From positions 310,001 to 374,000 of the forward strand of contig CAZBZP010000001.1 in assembly GCA_964496435.1 (NCBI GenBank): DNA of 64,000 nucleotides. Direction: 5' to 3'. The position numbers and the translations under genes were made by a program. Position 1 is the stretch's first letter. The number at the start of each line of letters is the position of its first letter. The notes beneath the pieces were generated by a model that made no database searches, was not told where the DNA came from, and saw only the letters and a list, made by a program, of their open reading frames with translations. Shown here in pieces: positions 9,648 through 18,635 of this stretch. Source of the DNA: Berkiella sp964496435. Its GTDB lineage: Bacteria; Pseudomonadota; Gammaproteobacteria; Berkiellales; Berkiellaceae.

Positions 9648-9739
9648 AGCCATTCCTTGAAAAAATAATATATTGTGTTTCCTTCTGGTGATAAGACTGC
9701 TTTAAGCGCATTTTTAAAATCCATAATTTCCAAAGTCAT
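9644..9739 (-). CDS. 31-residue upstream ORF translationally coupled to the giant gene
   Basis: This short ORF begins MTLEIMDFKNALKAVL and ends in KEWL. It has AGGAG 7 nt before ATG 9739, a better ribosome binding site than the giant gene has when considered alone. Its TGA (9646-9644) overlaps the giant gene's ATG (9647-9645) as ATGA, the standard arrangement for translational coupling. It may be a leader peptide that sets the translation level of the long mRNA, or the remnant of a longer gene. The peptide resembles no family known to me. Confidence 0.55.
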   Translation of the reverse strand: MTLEIMDFKNALKAVLSPEGNTIYYFFKEWL

Positions 9740-10236
9740 AAAACTACTCCTATGAATGACTTTCAAAGTAAAAAGATAAGTGACAACCTGATTTACATAG
9801 CTGAAACAGTTTTATGAGGAAAGCAAAATGTATGAAAAGATGGGGAAAACGAATGGCATGTCTGTGCTTGCATAACTACTCCTTGCACTTAAAGCTCCTG
9901 TTAGGACCAGCATTATAAAAGACCGTGACAAAATTGCAATAATAAAACAGGCTAATACCAACCTATTTTAACGTGTAAATACTTAGTAAAAGCTCCTCAA
10001 TTAAATGATTATTTATCCCAATAAAAGGTTATTTAAGACAAATTTTCTATCCGTCTATCATTTAAATCTAACAAACGTCCCATCAGCAAAGGCCCCATTT
10101 CAGAAATCGTTGTTCTTAATGGGTGACCGTTTATGCCGTAAAGATCCCAAAAGATAACCAGATTTGCATGAGGGCTATAATTTTCTCACTGTGCCATGCT
10201 CATGCCTTATTCAAGAATAAACTCTTTATTTATATA
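9740..10236. other. AT-rich intergenic region between two effector-like genes
   Basis: About 500 bases separate the poly(A)-polymerase-like gene, which ends at 10237, from the leader ORF of the giant gene. The promoter for the giant gene should lie here on the minus strand. TTGTCA is present about 35-40 bases upstream of the AGGAG site, but no convincing -10 is spaced to it. A 15-codon plus-strand ORF (ATG 9828) follows GAGGA and is too short to call. No repeat, tRNA or clear terminator is visible. Confidence 0.5.
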
Positions 10237-13194
10237 CTATTGCATATACAGTGCTTGTTGCTCTTTTTCATCAAGCTGCATACTTTTGTTGTTCGTTTCT
10301 ATGCAAGTAACTTTCCTTTGTGTATTTGCTTGCGCACGGTAGGAACTTTGCCAACATTCGAGATAATAGTTTGTCATGACTGGTTTCACATTCACCCGAA
10401 AGCAGTGCTTGTCACCTTCTTTAAATTCCCCGCGAAAATTATTGCAATAAAATTCGATGGTATCCTCTACCTGTTTATCAATAGTGCCGTTGGGATCTTT
10501 GCATAACCTTTCAACGAGCTGCGGCAATAATAAAAGTGATACGCTATGATAAAAGCCATATTGTTGTTCTCTGAGTTCTTTCGAACATTGATCAATCAGC
10601 CTGAATTTGTTGCGAATAAATTTTGAAATAAAACTGAGATCGTAGCTATAGGTAATTAGCTCGGCCCCTGGTAGAAAAGAATGGGTTAAATTAAAGGAGG
10701 CTAAATTATCCCATAACTTCGCGGCCTTTCCGGAATTAAAAAGTTTTGCGAAGTTACTGAAATATTTTCCATGTTGAATATTGGTTAAAAACCCAACAAT
10801 CTTACTAAGCGCTTTAAAATTCAGTGATATATTCCAATTTAATTTTTCACTTAAGCGAAAATAGCGCATTAAGATCGTTGGATCTTCTGCAAATCTATCA
10901 TAGACTGTGGCATTATTCGCTTTTGGGATAACATGCAATTCTTTAATGGTGCTGTCTTCTTTAAAAAAGGACAAGACGTTCAAAATATCATAAACGCGCC
11001 CCTCACAATCAGCACATAAGGTATTCTCATAGAAATCTTGCAGTTCCAATTCTTCTTCAAGTGATAAGGTAGTGCAAGTGATATCAATTTTATTTTCAAC
11101 TTTAAACTGTCGCAGCATTTCATCTTGTAAATTGACGCGAGCTTGCGGAATAAATCCTCTTAACAGCTCATTTGGACAATTCGTGCTGATATCCCAATCT
11201 GCCACTTCTAAGCCAAGAACACTATCTCTAACAGCACCTCCGCGCACAACCGCCCAATACCCAAAGTCATTTAATGTGGTTAATATTGCTTTAACTTGGG
11301 GATCAATGACAATAATGCGATCGGTAGGCTTATAGGGCAGATTGGTGTCCACCACAGACAACTGCTGCATTTGTTCTATTAGGCTGGCTTCTTGCGTTTT
11401 GGGCTGCTTAACAATGAGCGCTTCTTTAATCTGCGGTTTTAATGGTTTTACATAGTTCTTAGCTTTATCATATAGTTTTGCAATTCCTTCTCTTGATAAA
11501 TAGGGATCCTCCTTTTCCATCAGATGCGCTTTATTTTTTTTCTCAGATATCTGATTACTATTATTGTTGTTTTGACTAACATTCTTTGGTTTTTCTTGTT
11601 TTTTATGCTGGGCTGCTTTTTTTGTGGTATTGTCTGATTTTGTATTATTTTTTACATTGCCCACAAACGGCTTTTGGCTTTTATGTTCTGTTTTAACTTT
11701 AGGCTCTTTAATTCTTTTTATATCTGAATACAATTCCGTGTTCGTGCTTTGATAATACACAACTTGCATCGTTTCATTCGTGTTGGGTGTAGCCGATTGT
11801 CCAACCATTGATGTCTTGGGTGATATGGCTGCGATGCTAACAGCCTTGGTATCACGATTATTTTTTTGCTCTGGCAGCGATTGCACTACTGTTTTATTTT
11901 CTGCATTCACTTTTTCACTGAGCTTTAGACTGATTTGGATCATCCTGAAACGCAATTTATCTAAAATAACACTATTGAGAATTGAATAGGGACTGTCTGC
12001 TTTCTTAAAAATGCCAGCCCATTTGGCAAGCAATTGTTGCATAGCAGGGAGTAATTGCCTTGCTTGATCCCTTGAACATTTTCTTAAGTGTGCACAAAAT
12101 TCCAATGACTTAGAGAAATCTGACTTTTCTTGGGGTGAGCCAAGCAGCGCATTGTTGTCTTTGCTCATCATAGATTCAATTTGTCTTTTAAGAACATTCA
12201 TCTCTATGCTAGTAAAATTTAAATTAGCTCTGAAAGAAAATTGCTGCATATCATCTAAAGTTCTTTCGATACGTGCTGCAAAGCTATCTAGTTGGACCCA
12301 AGAAAGTTCATAAGCTAACATCTCATTAACTTGGCAATCATTTGAAATCTTATTGATATAGTTAAGGAAATTTTGGGCGTCTTGTTTTAATTTTTTAAAA
12401 CTGCACGATGAGACTTGAGCGATTTTTTCTGCTTGTGTCTTAACAAAGGCAACTGCAAATCTGGTTAAAACAAAGGTTTTGTAATCACAATTCGCGCTAT
12501 CAAATTCATTACACCATATAAAGTAAAAGCAATTAACTTTAATAAGATGCGTATAGTTTTGATATAGATTGATGCGACACTTAGCAAGCACCATGTCAGA
12601 CATTTCGATGCGTTCATAAAGCACATCTTCTAGAAAACGTCCCATCTCCATTTGGTATTGATTAAAAATGTAATAATAATTCCTAAGAACAAAGAATATG
12701 TCACCTCTTAGTTTTTGAACGCTTTGCTTTTCTTGTGTGGTTTCTTTGGGGTAGGAATAATCTAAGAGTGCTTGGCCAAACGTATAGTAATTCATCATAT
12801 TAGATAGCAACAATTCTAAATATAAATTTTGAATTTCTTTATCTGTGCTTTTAAATTTTGGCAAAACATACTTCATGAAAAAATAAGTGCATGAAATTTT
12901 TTTTTGATATCCAAAAAATATATTGTTTGTCTGCTCTAAATCCAATTTCAAAGCAATTGATTGTGTTTGACAATAAAAATATTCTTCCTGGGAGCGAAAG
13001 AAATACTCACGCAATATCAAATTGCCAACTACTTTATCTTCTAGTTGAGCACGAAATTTTTCATAGACCGCAAGATATTGTTCGTGACCTGTAACAGGAT
13101 TAATACTGGCTGTTAGCTCTTTTATACTTGCGACCAACGTTTTAATATCGGGGGAAGATTCTTGTGGCAATACATCAACAGCACCAGTTAACAT
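10237..13194 (-). CDS. Large protein with C-terminal poly(A) polymerase / tRNA nucleotidyltransferase-like domain
   Basis: 985 residues. Residues 1 to about 430 are helical with no recognised domain. About 430-600 is a Lys/Asn/Gln-rich low-complexity linker. From about 630 a class II nucleotidyltransferase head is visible: R651-GGAVRD-SVLG followed by D666-W-D668-IST, the GG/RD and DxD motifs of the PcnB/Cca family, a third candidate carboxylate in KIDITCTT, and the later EDPTILMRYFRLSEKL helix equivalent to the family's EDPxRxLRxxRF. The RRD motif that binds the nucleotide is altered to RVYDILNVL (R733), so ATP binding or activity may differ. PcnB enzymes are about half this size. It follows truB by 31 bases, at the point where rpsO/pnp usually occur. 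It is possibly a host-directed effector that reuses the PcnB fold. The ribosome binding site is weak. Confidence 0.8.
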   Translation of the reverse strand: MLTGAVDVLPQESSPDIKTLVASIKELTASINPVTGHEQYLAVYEKFRAQLEDKVVGNLILREYFFRSQEEYFYCQTQSIALKLDLEQTNNIFFGYQKKISCTYFFMKYVLPKFKSTDKEIQNLYLELLLSNMMNYYTFGQALLDYSYPKETTQEKQSVQKLRGDIFFVLRNYYYIFNQYQMEMGRFLEDVLYERIEMSDMVLAKCRINLYQNYTHLIKVNCFYFIWCNEFDSANCDYKTFVLTRFAVAFVKTQAEKIAQVSSCSFKKLKQDAQNFLNYINKISNDCQVNEMLAYELSWVQLDSFAARIERTLDDMQQFSFRANLNFTSIEMNVLKRQIESMMSKDNNALLGSPQEKSDFSKSLEFCAHLRKCSRDQARQLLPAMQQLLAKWAGIFKKADSPYSILNSVILDKLRFRMIQISLKLSEKVNAENKTVVQSLPEQKNNRDTKAVSIAAISPKTSMVGQSATPNTNETMQVVYYQSTNTELYSDIKRIKEPKVKTEHKSQKPFVGNVKNNTKSDNTTKKAAQHKKQEKPKNVSQNNNNSNQISEKKNKAHLMEKEDPYLSREGIAKLYDKAKNYVKPLKPQIKEALIVKQPKTQEASLIEQMQQLSVVDTNLPYKPTDRIIVIDPQVKAILTTLNDFGYWAVVRGGAVRDSVLGLEVADWDISTNCPNELLRGFIPQARVNLQDEMLRQFKVENKIDITCTTLSLEEELELQDFYENTLCADCEGRVYDILNVLSFFKEDSTIKELHVIPKANNATVYDRFAEDPTILMRYFRLSEKLNWNISLNFKALSKIVGFLTNIQHGKYFSNFAKLFNSGKAAKLWDNLASFNLTHSFLPGAELITYSYDLSFISKFIRNKFRLIDQCSKELREQQYGFYHSVSLLLLPQLVERLCKDPNGTIDKQVEDTIEFYCNNFRGEFKEGDKHCFRVNVKPVMTNYYLECWQSSYRAQANTQRKVTCIETNNKSMQLDEKEQQALYMQ

Positions 13195-13225
13195 GCTTTT
13201 GTCTCATCTTATTTACTAGGAAAAA

Positions 13226-14143
13226 CTATTCTGAATAAGCGCTTTCGGTTTTAGATAATCTTCTTGGCGTGATTGTTCCAGGCGTTAGGATTTCACCCAC
13301 ACCCAACAAACAGCCTTCAGGTGTCATCAGTGCTACCCAACCGGTTTTATCAGTTTCGACTTTGACCTTTTGGCCTTGTCTTAAAAAATGAGCAGATTGG
13401 GATGAAAGAGAAAGGGAAGGCAATAACTGTGGTAATATTGTTTCCAAAGGAATTAAATGGCTTAAGATTTCTTGCGGACTTTGTTCTTGCAATGTTGTCA
13501 GGGCTACCATGGGATGTTGATGAAAAGGCCAGACCCACAGTCGTCTTAAAAAAGTGACATGAGCGCCACAACCTAAAAACCGCCCCATGTCTTCAGCCAA
13601 TGTACGGATATAAGTGCCTGTTGAACATTCGACCCTAAAAGTTAAAAAGGTACCACTCTCATTTTGCTCAATTTTTTCTAAGCTTAAATGCGAAATATGC
13701 ACGGTGCGCACTTTGCGCTCAATTTCTTTACCTTGGCGTGCCAATTTATAAAGCGGCTGTCCTTGATGCTTAATGGCTGAATACATAGGTGGGATCTGTT
13801 TCTGTTCGCCCTGAAAGTGCTGCACTAATTGATGCAGTACCTTATCACTTAGCGCTGGCACCTCTTTTCGCTCAAGCACTTCACCCTCACCATCACCTGT
13901 TGTGGTGGTGATCCCCAATTGAATGGTGGTTTGATAGCATTTGCGTTCTTCGAGTAAGAAGCGGGTATATTTTGTCGCTTCACCAAAACAAAGTGGCAGC
14001 ATCCCCGTGGCTAAGGGATCTAAACTACCGGTATGGCCAGCCTTTTCTGCATTGAATAAGCGTTTGGATTTTTGTAGGGCAACATTGCTCGACAAACCTA
14101 ATGGCTTATCAAGCAAAAGGACGCCATTGATAGGATTAGGCAT
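13226..14143 (-). CDS. truB: tRNA pseudouridine(55) synthase
   Basis: TruB converts U55 to pseudouridine in the T-loop of tRNAs. The catalytic motif GHTGSLDPLATGMLPLCFGE with its Asp, the KPLGLSS substrate loop and a C-terminal PUA-like segment are present, and about 305 residues is the usual length. The start is placed at ATG 14143 (MPNPINGVLLLDKP), which overlaps the rbfA stop by 8 bases. The longer frame to 14188 would overlap rbfA by 53 bases and lacks a ribosome binding site. It is the last gene of the rimP-nusA-infB-rbfA-truB operon. The rpsO and pnp genes that usually follow are absent. Confidence 0.95.
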   Translation of the reverse strand: MPNPINGVLLLDKPLGLSSNVALQKSKRLFNAEKAGHTGSLDPLATGMLPLCFGEATKYTRFLLEERKCYQTTIQLGITTTTGDGEGEVLERKEVPALSDKVLHQLVQHFQGEQKQIPPMYSAIKHQGQPLYKLARQGKEIERKVRTVHISHLSLEKIEQNESGTFLTFRVECSTGTYIRTLAEDMGRFLGCGAHVTFLRRLWVWPFHQHPMVALTTLQEQSPQEILSHLIPLETILPQLLPSLSLSSQSAHFLRQGQKVKVETDKTGWVALMTPEGCLLGVGEILTPGTITPRRLSKTESAYSE

Positions 14144-14516
14144 CGCTCTCGTCGTCATGAGACGATTTATCTTTAGCGCGTGCTTCATCTATGAGTTTAG
14201 ATAAACGATTCGCTTTGATGGTTGTGTCATCATATACAAAGCTCAAATTAGGCATGATGCGAATTTGAATGCGCTTTGCCAATAAGCCGCGTAAAAATCC
14301 TGATGCTTTATTGAGCGTATCCAGGGTTTCTTTGGCCTTTTCTTCTTGCATGACGCTAACATAAATTTTTGCGTAATTGAGATCTTTGCTCACCTTAACA
14401 TCTAAAATGGTGAGCATGCCCACGCGCGGATCTTTCATTTCTTGTTGAATGATCTGCGCGAGTTCTTTTTGGATGAGATCGCCAATCCTGTCTGTTCTAT
14501 TAAAATCTTTTGGCAT
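14136..14516 (-). CDS. rbfA: Ribosome-binding factor A
   Basis: RbfA is a KH-like 30S maturation and cold-adaptation factor that acts on the 5' part of 16S rRNA. The 126-residue protein shows the family start (RTDRIGDLIQKELAQIIQ) and MKDPRVGMLTI, followed by DLNYAKIYVSV. Its ATG overlaps the infB stop (TAATG), indicating coupled translation. It has an acidic, Lys/Asp-rich tail typical of the family. Confidence 0.96.
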   Translation of the reverse strand: MPKDFNRTDRIGDLIQKELAQIIQQEMKDPRVGMLTILDVKVSKDLNYAKIYVSVMQEEKAKETLDTLNKASGFLRGLLAKRIQIRIMPNLSFVYDDTTIKANRLSKLIDEARAKDKSSHDDESDA

Positions 14517-17083
14517 TAAGAGGACTCATAAACTGCTGCGACTTCGATTTTCTCATAAGTCTCAATCATATCGCCGGCTTTGATGTCATTGTAGTTTTTG
14601 ACACCTATACCACATTCCATACCGTTACGAACTTCCTTGGCATCTTCTTTGAAGCGGCGTAAAGATTCTAATACCCCTTCATAGATAACGACATCATTTC
14701 GTAGTACACGGATAGGCAGATTACGTTTGACCACCCCTTCGACAACCATACAACCTGCGATGGCGCCAAACTTAGAGGATCTGAAAACATCACGTACTTC
14801 AGCCAAGCCCACGATTTGTTCTTTAAATTTAGGACCAATCATGCCGGTGATGGCTGACTTAACGGTATCAATCACATCGTAAATAATACTGAAGTAATGG
14901 ATTTCAATGCCTTCTTGTTCAGCGATACGACGGGCAGTTGCATCTGCGCGTACGTTAAAGCCTACCATGATACCTTTTGAAGCCATGGCCAAGTTGACAT
15001 CGGATTCGTTTAAACCACCCACGCCACGACCAACAATCTTCACGGTGACATCACTGTTTGAAAGTTGTTCTAATACTTCGGTTAATGCCTCAACAGAACC
15101 CTGCACGTCAGCTTTTAAGACAATATTTAATTGTCTGGTTTCGCCTTCTTGCATTCTGTCCATAAAGCCTTCAAGTTTGGAAGCTTGTTGTCTGGCCAGT
15201 TTGACGTCTCGGTATTTACCTTGTCTGAATAGTGCAATTTCTCTGGCTTTTTTCTCATCGCTAACAACGGTCATTTCATCGCCAGCTGCTGGTGTGCCAG
15301 AAAGGCCAAATACTTCAACAGGAATTGATGGACCAGCCTGTTCAACATGGTGGCCTGCTTCATCATTCATCATGCGCACACGACCATACTGTAAGCCGGT
15401 AATGATAACATCGCCTTTTCTTAAGGTACCATTTTGTACCAAGATGGTAGCGACAGGGCCTCTACCTTTATCAAGGCGAGATTCAATCACCAGACCTGTT
15501 GCTGGGCAATCGACAATCGCTTTTAATTCTAAAACTTCTGATTGCAGCAGGATGGCTTCTAAGAGTTCATCAACCCCTTGTCCTGTTTTAGCAGAAACGG
15601 GCGCGAGAATTGTATCACCGCCCCATTCTTCAGGGACAATCCCATGTTGAACCAGTTCATTTTTAACTCTATCTAAGTCGATACCATGTTTATCTACTTT
15701 ATTAATGGCAACGACTAAGGGCACTTCAGCAGCTTTGGCATGTTGAATTGCTTCAATAGTTTGTGGTTTAACGCCATCATCTGCAGCGACAACCAAAACA
15801 ACGATATCTGTTACTTTGGCGCCTCTGGCACGCATTGCACTGAATGCAGCGTGACCTGGTGTATCTAAAAAGGTGATCATGCCGCGTGGTGTTTCAACAT
15901 GGTATGCACCAATATGTTGAGTAATACCACCTGCTTCACCAGCTGCAACTTTCGTGCGGCGGATATAATCCAAGAGAGAAGTTTTACCATGATCAACGTG
16001 ACCCATGATGGTAACGATAGGTGCACGGTGTGATTCATCACCTTCATATTTAATGTTAATGGTATCTTCAATGGAGTCTTGCTTACGCAATACTGCTTTA
16101 TGCCCCATTTCTTCACATACCAAGGCAGCGGTGTCTTGATCAATCACTTGGTTAATGGTGGCCATTGCCCCCATTTTCATCATGACTTTGATGACTTCTA
16201 CCGCTTTAACAGACATTCTCAGAGCTAAATCACTGACGCTGATTGTCTCTGGTATAACCACTTCTTTAATAACAGGTGCTGTTGGTTTTTCAAAAGCGTG
16301 TTTTTTAGCAGCTTCTTCGAATTTACGTGGACCTTTACGTTTCTTGCGGTTATGTCTGCCGCCTTCATCAGATTCCACATCTTGAATATCACGGATCTTT
16401 TTATTGCCTTTGGGAGGCGCTGCTTTGGGTGACTTTTTAACACCTTGATCTCTTTCACGAGATTCACCGCGCTTTCCTGGCTCTTTATCTGCTGGTCTTG
16501 CTTCAACTTTACCGTGTTTTGGACGTGCCTTGTCAGTGCGAGCTTCTGTTTGTGCTGCAGTTTCTTCAACGACAACTTCTTGTGCAACAACAGCTTGCGC
16601 CGCGATAGGTTGTTCTTCAGGAGTTACTTCAGGCTCTACAATTTCTTCTTGTACTTGAACTGGTGCGCTTTGCTCTTCAAAGACTTGCTCCGCTTCAGGC
16701 TGTGCAAGTGCAGCAGCTTCTTCTTGTACTTCGAGAGCGCCTTCATTGTTTTCTGCTTCAAGAGGCGAGGTGCGCTTGATAAAGGTACGTCGCTTCTTGG
16801 TAACGACTTTGACCGCTTTTTTAGCAGTAGAACCAGCCACTTTCACATTCAATTCACTAACCCGTTCACGGGTAATGGTAAATTGTGTTACACCGGCAGC
16901 TGTTTGCTCTTTCTCACCATGATCACTTTTAAGCTTATCAAGGAGTTTTTGCTTCTCTTCATCCGTTACCCGATGCTTTAAACCGTTTTCACACGGGATC
17001 CCTGCACCTATCAATTGTTCTAATAGTAATTTTGGCGGGATTTTTAAAATCTGCGCGTATTCTTCAACGGTTACCTCTGACAT
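14516..17083 (-). CDS. infB: Translation initiation factor IF-2
   Basis: IF-2 is the GTPase that brings fMet-tRNA to the 30S subunit and promotes subunit joining. The 855-residue protein has a short IF2_N helix domain, a charged Ala/Glu/Lys-rich linker (about residues 60-290), and the G domain with G1 GHVDHGKTS near 364, DTPGH near 410 and NKVD near 464. Domains II, III and the tRNA-binding C-terminal domain follow. The start at 17083 has GGAGG upstream. It lies 26 bases after nusA and overlaps rbfA. Confidence 0.97.
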   Translation of the reverse strand: MSEVTVEEYAQILKIPPKLLLEQLIGAGIPCENGLKHRVTDEEKQKLLDKLKSDHGEKEQTAAGVTQFTITRERVSELNVKVAGSTAKKAVKVVTKKRRTFIKRTSPLEAENNEGALEVQEEAAALAQPEAEQVFEEQSAPVQVQEEIVEPEVTPEEQPIAAQAVVAQEVVVEETAAQTEARTDKARPKHGKVEARPADKEPGKRGESRERDQGVKKSPKAAPPKGNKKIRDIQDVESDEGGRHNRKKRKGPRKFEEAAKKHAFEKPTAPVIKEVVIPETISVSDLALRMSVKAVEVIKVMMKMGAMATINQVIDQDTAALVCEEMGHKAVLRKQDSIEDTINIKYEGDESHRAPIVTIMGHVDHGKTSLLDYIRRTKVAAGEAGGITQHIGAYHVETPRGMITFLDTPGHAAFSAMRARGAKVTDIVVLVVAADDGVKPQTIEAIQHAKAAEVPLVVAINKVDKHGIDLDRVKNELVQHGIVPEEWGGDTILAPVSAKTGQGVDELLEAILLQSEVLELKAIVDCPATGLVIESRLDKGRGPVATILVQNGTLRKGDVIITGLQYGRVRMMNDEAGHHVEQAGPSIPVEVFGLSGTPAAGDEMTVVSDEKKAREIALFRQGKYRDVKLARQQASKLEGFMDRMQEGETRQLNIVLKADVQGSVEALTEVLEQLSNSDVTVKIVGRGVGGLNESDVNLAMASKGIMVGFNVRADATARRIAEQEGIEIHYFSIIYDVIDTVKSAITGMIGPKFKEQIVGLAEVRDVFRSSKFGAIAGCMVVEGVVKRNLPIRVLRNDVVIYEGVLESLRRFKEDAKEVRNGMECGIGVKNYNDIKAGDMIETYEKIEVAAVYESS

Positions 17084-17109
17084 GTTGGGTCCTCCGGCTT
17101 ATCGCAGCA

Positions 17110-18624
17110 TTAATTTTCAATAAACCAATGAGCACGTGCTGCCATAATTAGCTTGCCCGCACGTTCTTCAGTCATCCCTTCAATCTCTAACAGTTCATCG
17201 ATGGATTGTTCTGCTAGATCTTCTCTGGTGACAACACCCTTTTGCGCTAAAATATAGGCTAGGTGTTTGTCCATGCCTTCCAATTCCAATAAATCGGCAG
17301 CAGGTGCATTTTCACCAAGACGTTCTTCTTGTGCGATGGCTTTGGTTAATAAGCTATCTTTGGCTCGCTGGCGCAAAGCTGCTAATAGCGCTTCGTCCAT
17401 GCCTTCAACTTCCATGAGTTCATGTGCTGGAACATAAGCAATTTCTTCAAGACTGGTGAAACCTGCTTCAATTAAACTTTGTGCAATTTCAGTTGAAACT
17501 TGAAGATGTTGCACAAACAATTGCGACAATTTTTCAAATTCTTCTTGGTCACGTGTTTGTGCCTGGTTTTGTGATATCACGTTGAGCTCCCAACCTGTAA
17601 GCAAACTTGCCAGGCGTATATTTTGACCATTTCGACCGATTGCTGCAGATAGCTGATCATCAGCTACAACAACATCCATCGATTTTGCGTCATCATCGAT
17701 AATAATAGAAACTACTTCTGCAGGTGCAATGGAATTAATGACATATTGTGCTGGATTATCATCCCATAGCACGATATCGACACGTTCCCCACCCAATTCT
17801 CCAGAGACGGCTTGTACCCTTGCGCCGCGCATACCCACGCAAGCGCCGACTGGATCAATGCGGTTATCTTTAGCAAGAACAGCAATCTTTGCTCTTGAGC
17901 CTGGATCGCGCGCTGCTCCTTTAAGTTCGATTAAACCATCACCGATTTCAGGTACTTCAATTTTAAATAATTCAATTAACATTTCAGGGCAGGTACGGCT
18001 GACAATTAATTGCGGCCCGCGCATATCAGAGCGGACATCTTGCAAATAAGCACGTACTCTGTCGCCAACACGTACGATTTCACGTGGCAACATATCACTG
18101 CGACGAAGTAATGCTTCAGCATTAGGGCCCAGTTCTATAATGATATTATCTCGCGTGACTTTCTTAACGGTGCCCGCAACGAGATCACCAATACGCGCCC
18201 GATATTCTTCAGCAATTTGATCGCGCTTAGCTGCGCGCAATTTTTGCATAATGACTTGCTTGGCTGTTTGCGCTGCAATTCTGCCAAACTCAACAGAGGC
18301 GACAGGTTCTAATATGACATCACCTACTTTCGCATCCGCTTTCATATCCACGGCATCAATCATATACACTTCGGCTTCAGGATTTTGCATCCCAACCACT
18401 TCACCCAGTTCATTGGTGGTGTTTACATCAACGACTGTCCAGGTGCGAAATGTATCGTAATCACCAGTTTGGCGATTTATGATGACCTTAAATTCCCAAT
18501 TTGCTCCATAGAGCTTTTTGCTGGCTATTTCCAATGCCGCTTCAAGCGCTTCAAATACGATTTCTTTTGAAACATTTTTCTCATTAGAGACGGCATCTAC
18601 TACCAAACGAATTTCATTATTCAT
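17110..18624 (-). CDS. nusA: Transcription termination/antitermination factor NusA
   Basis: NusA binds RNA polymerase and nascent RNA and modulates pausing, termination and antitermination. The 504-residue protein has the N-terminal polymerase-binding domain, an S1 domain (GDLVAGTVKKV), two KH domains (PVGACVGMRGARVQAV and SAAIGRNGQNIRLAS) and two C-terminal acidic HhH-type repeats with EGMDE, EGMDK and EGMTE motifs. This is the long gammaproteobacterial form. It sits between rimP (11-base gap) and infB, with GAGG before the ATG. Confidence 0.97.
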   Translation of the reverse strand: MNNEIRLVVDAVSNEKNVSKEIVFEALEAALEIASKKLYGANWEFKVIINRQTGDYDTFRTWTVVDVNTTNELGEVVGMQNPEAEVYMIDAVDMKADAKVGDVILEPVASVEFGRIAAQTAKQVIMQKLRAAKRDQIAEEYRARIGDLVAGTVKKVTRDNIIIELGPNAEALLRRSDMLPREIVRVGDRVRAYLQDVRSDMRGPQLIVSRTCPEMLIELFKIEVPEIGDGLIELKGAARDPGSRAKIAVLAKDNRIDPVGACVGMRGARVQAVSGELGGERVDIVLWDDNPAQYVINSIAPAEVVSIIIDDDAKSMDVVVADDQLSAAIGRNGQNIRLASLLTGWELNVISQNQAQTRDQEEFEKLSQLFVQHLQVSTEIAQSLIEAGFTSLEEIAYVPAHELMEVEGMDEALLAALRQRAKDSLLTKAIAQEERLGENAPAADLLELEGMDKHLAYILAQKGVVTREDLAEQSIDELLEIEGMTEERAGKLIMAARAHWFIEN

Positions 18625-18635
18625 TGTGAGCCTCT

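Noticed and set aside
9828..9875. 15-codon plus-strand ORF with GAGGA before the ATG
   Set aside because: Too short to support as a gene without expression or conservation evidence.
14144..14188. Extended N-terminus for TruB starting at 14188
   Set aside because: It would overlap rbfA by 53 bases and has no ribosome binding site, and the family N-terminus begins near MPNPINGVLLLDKP.
14907..15650. 247-codon ORF opposite infB
   Set aside because: Antisense shadow of the well-supported infB reading frame; no ribosome binding site and no domain.
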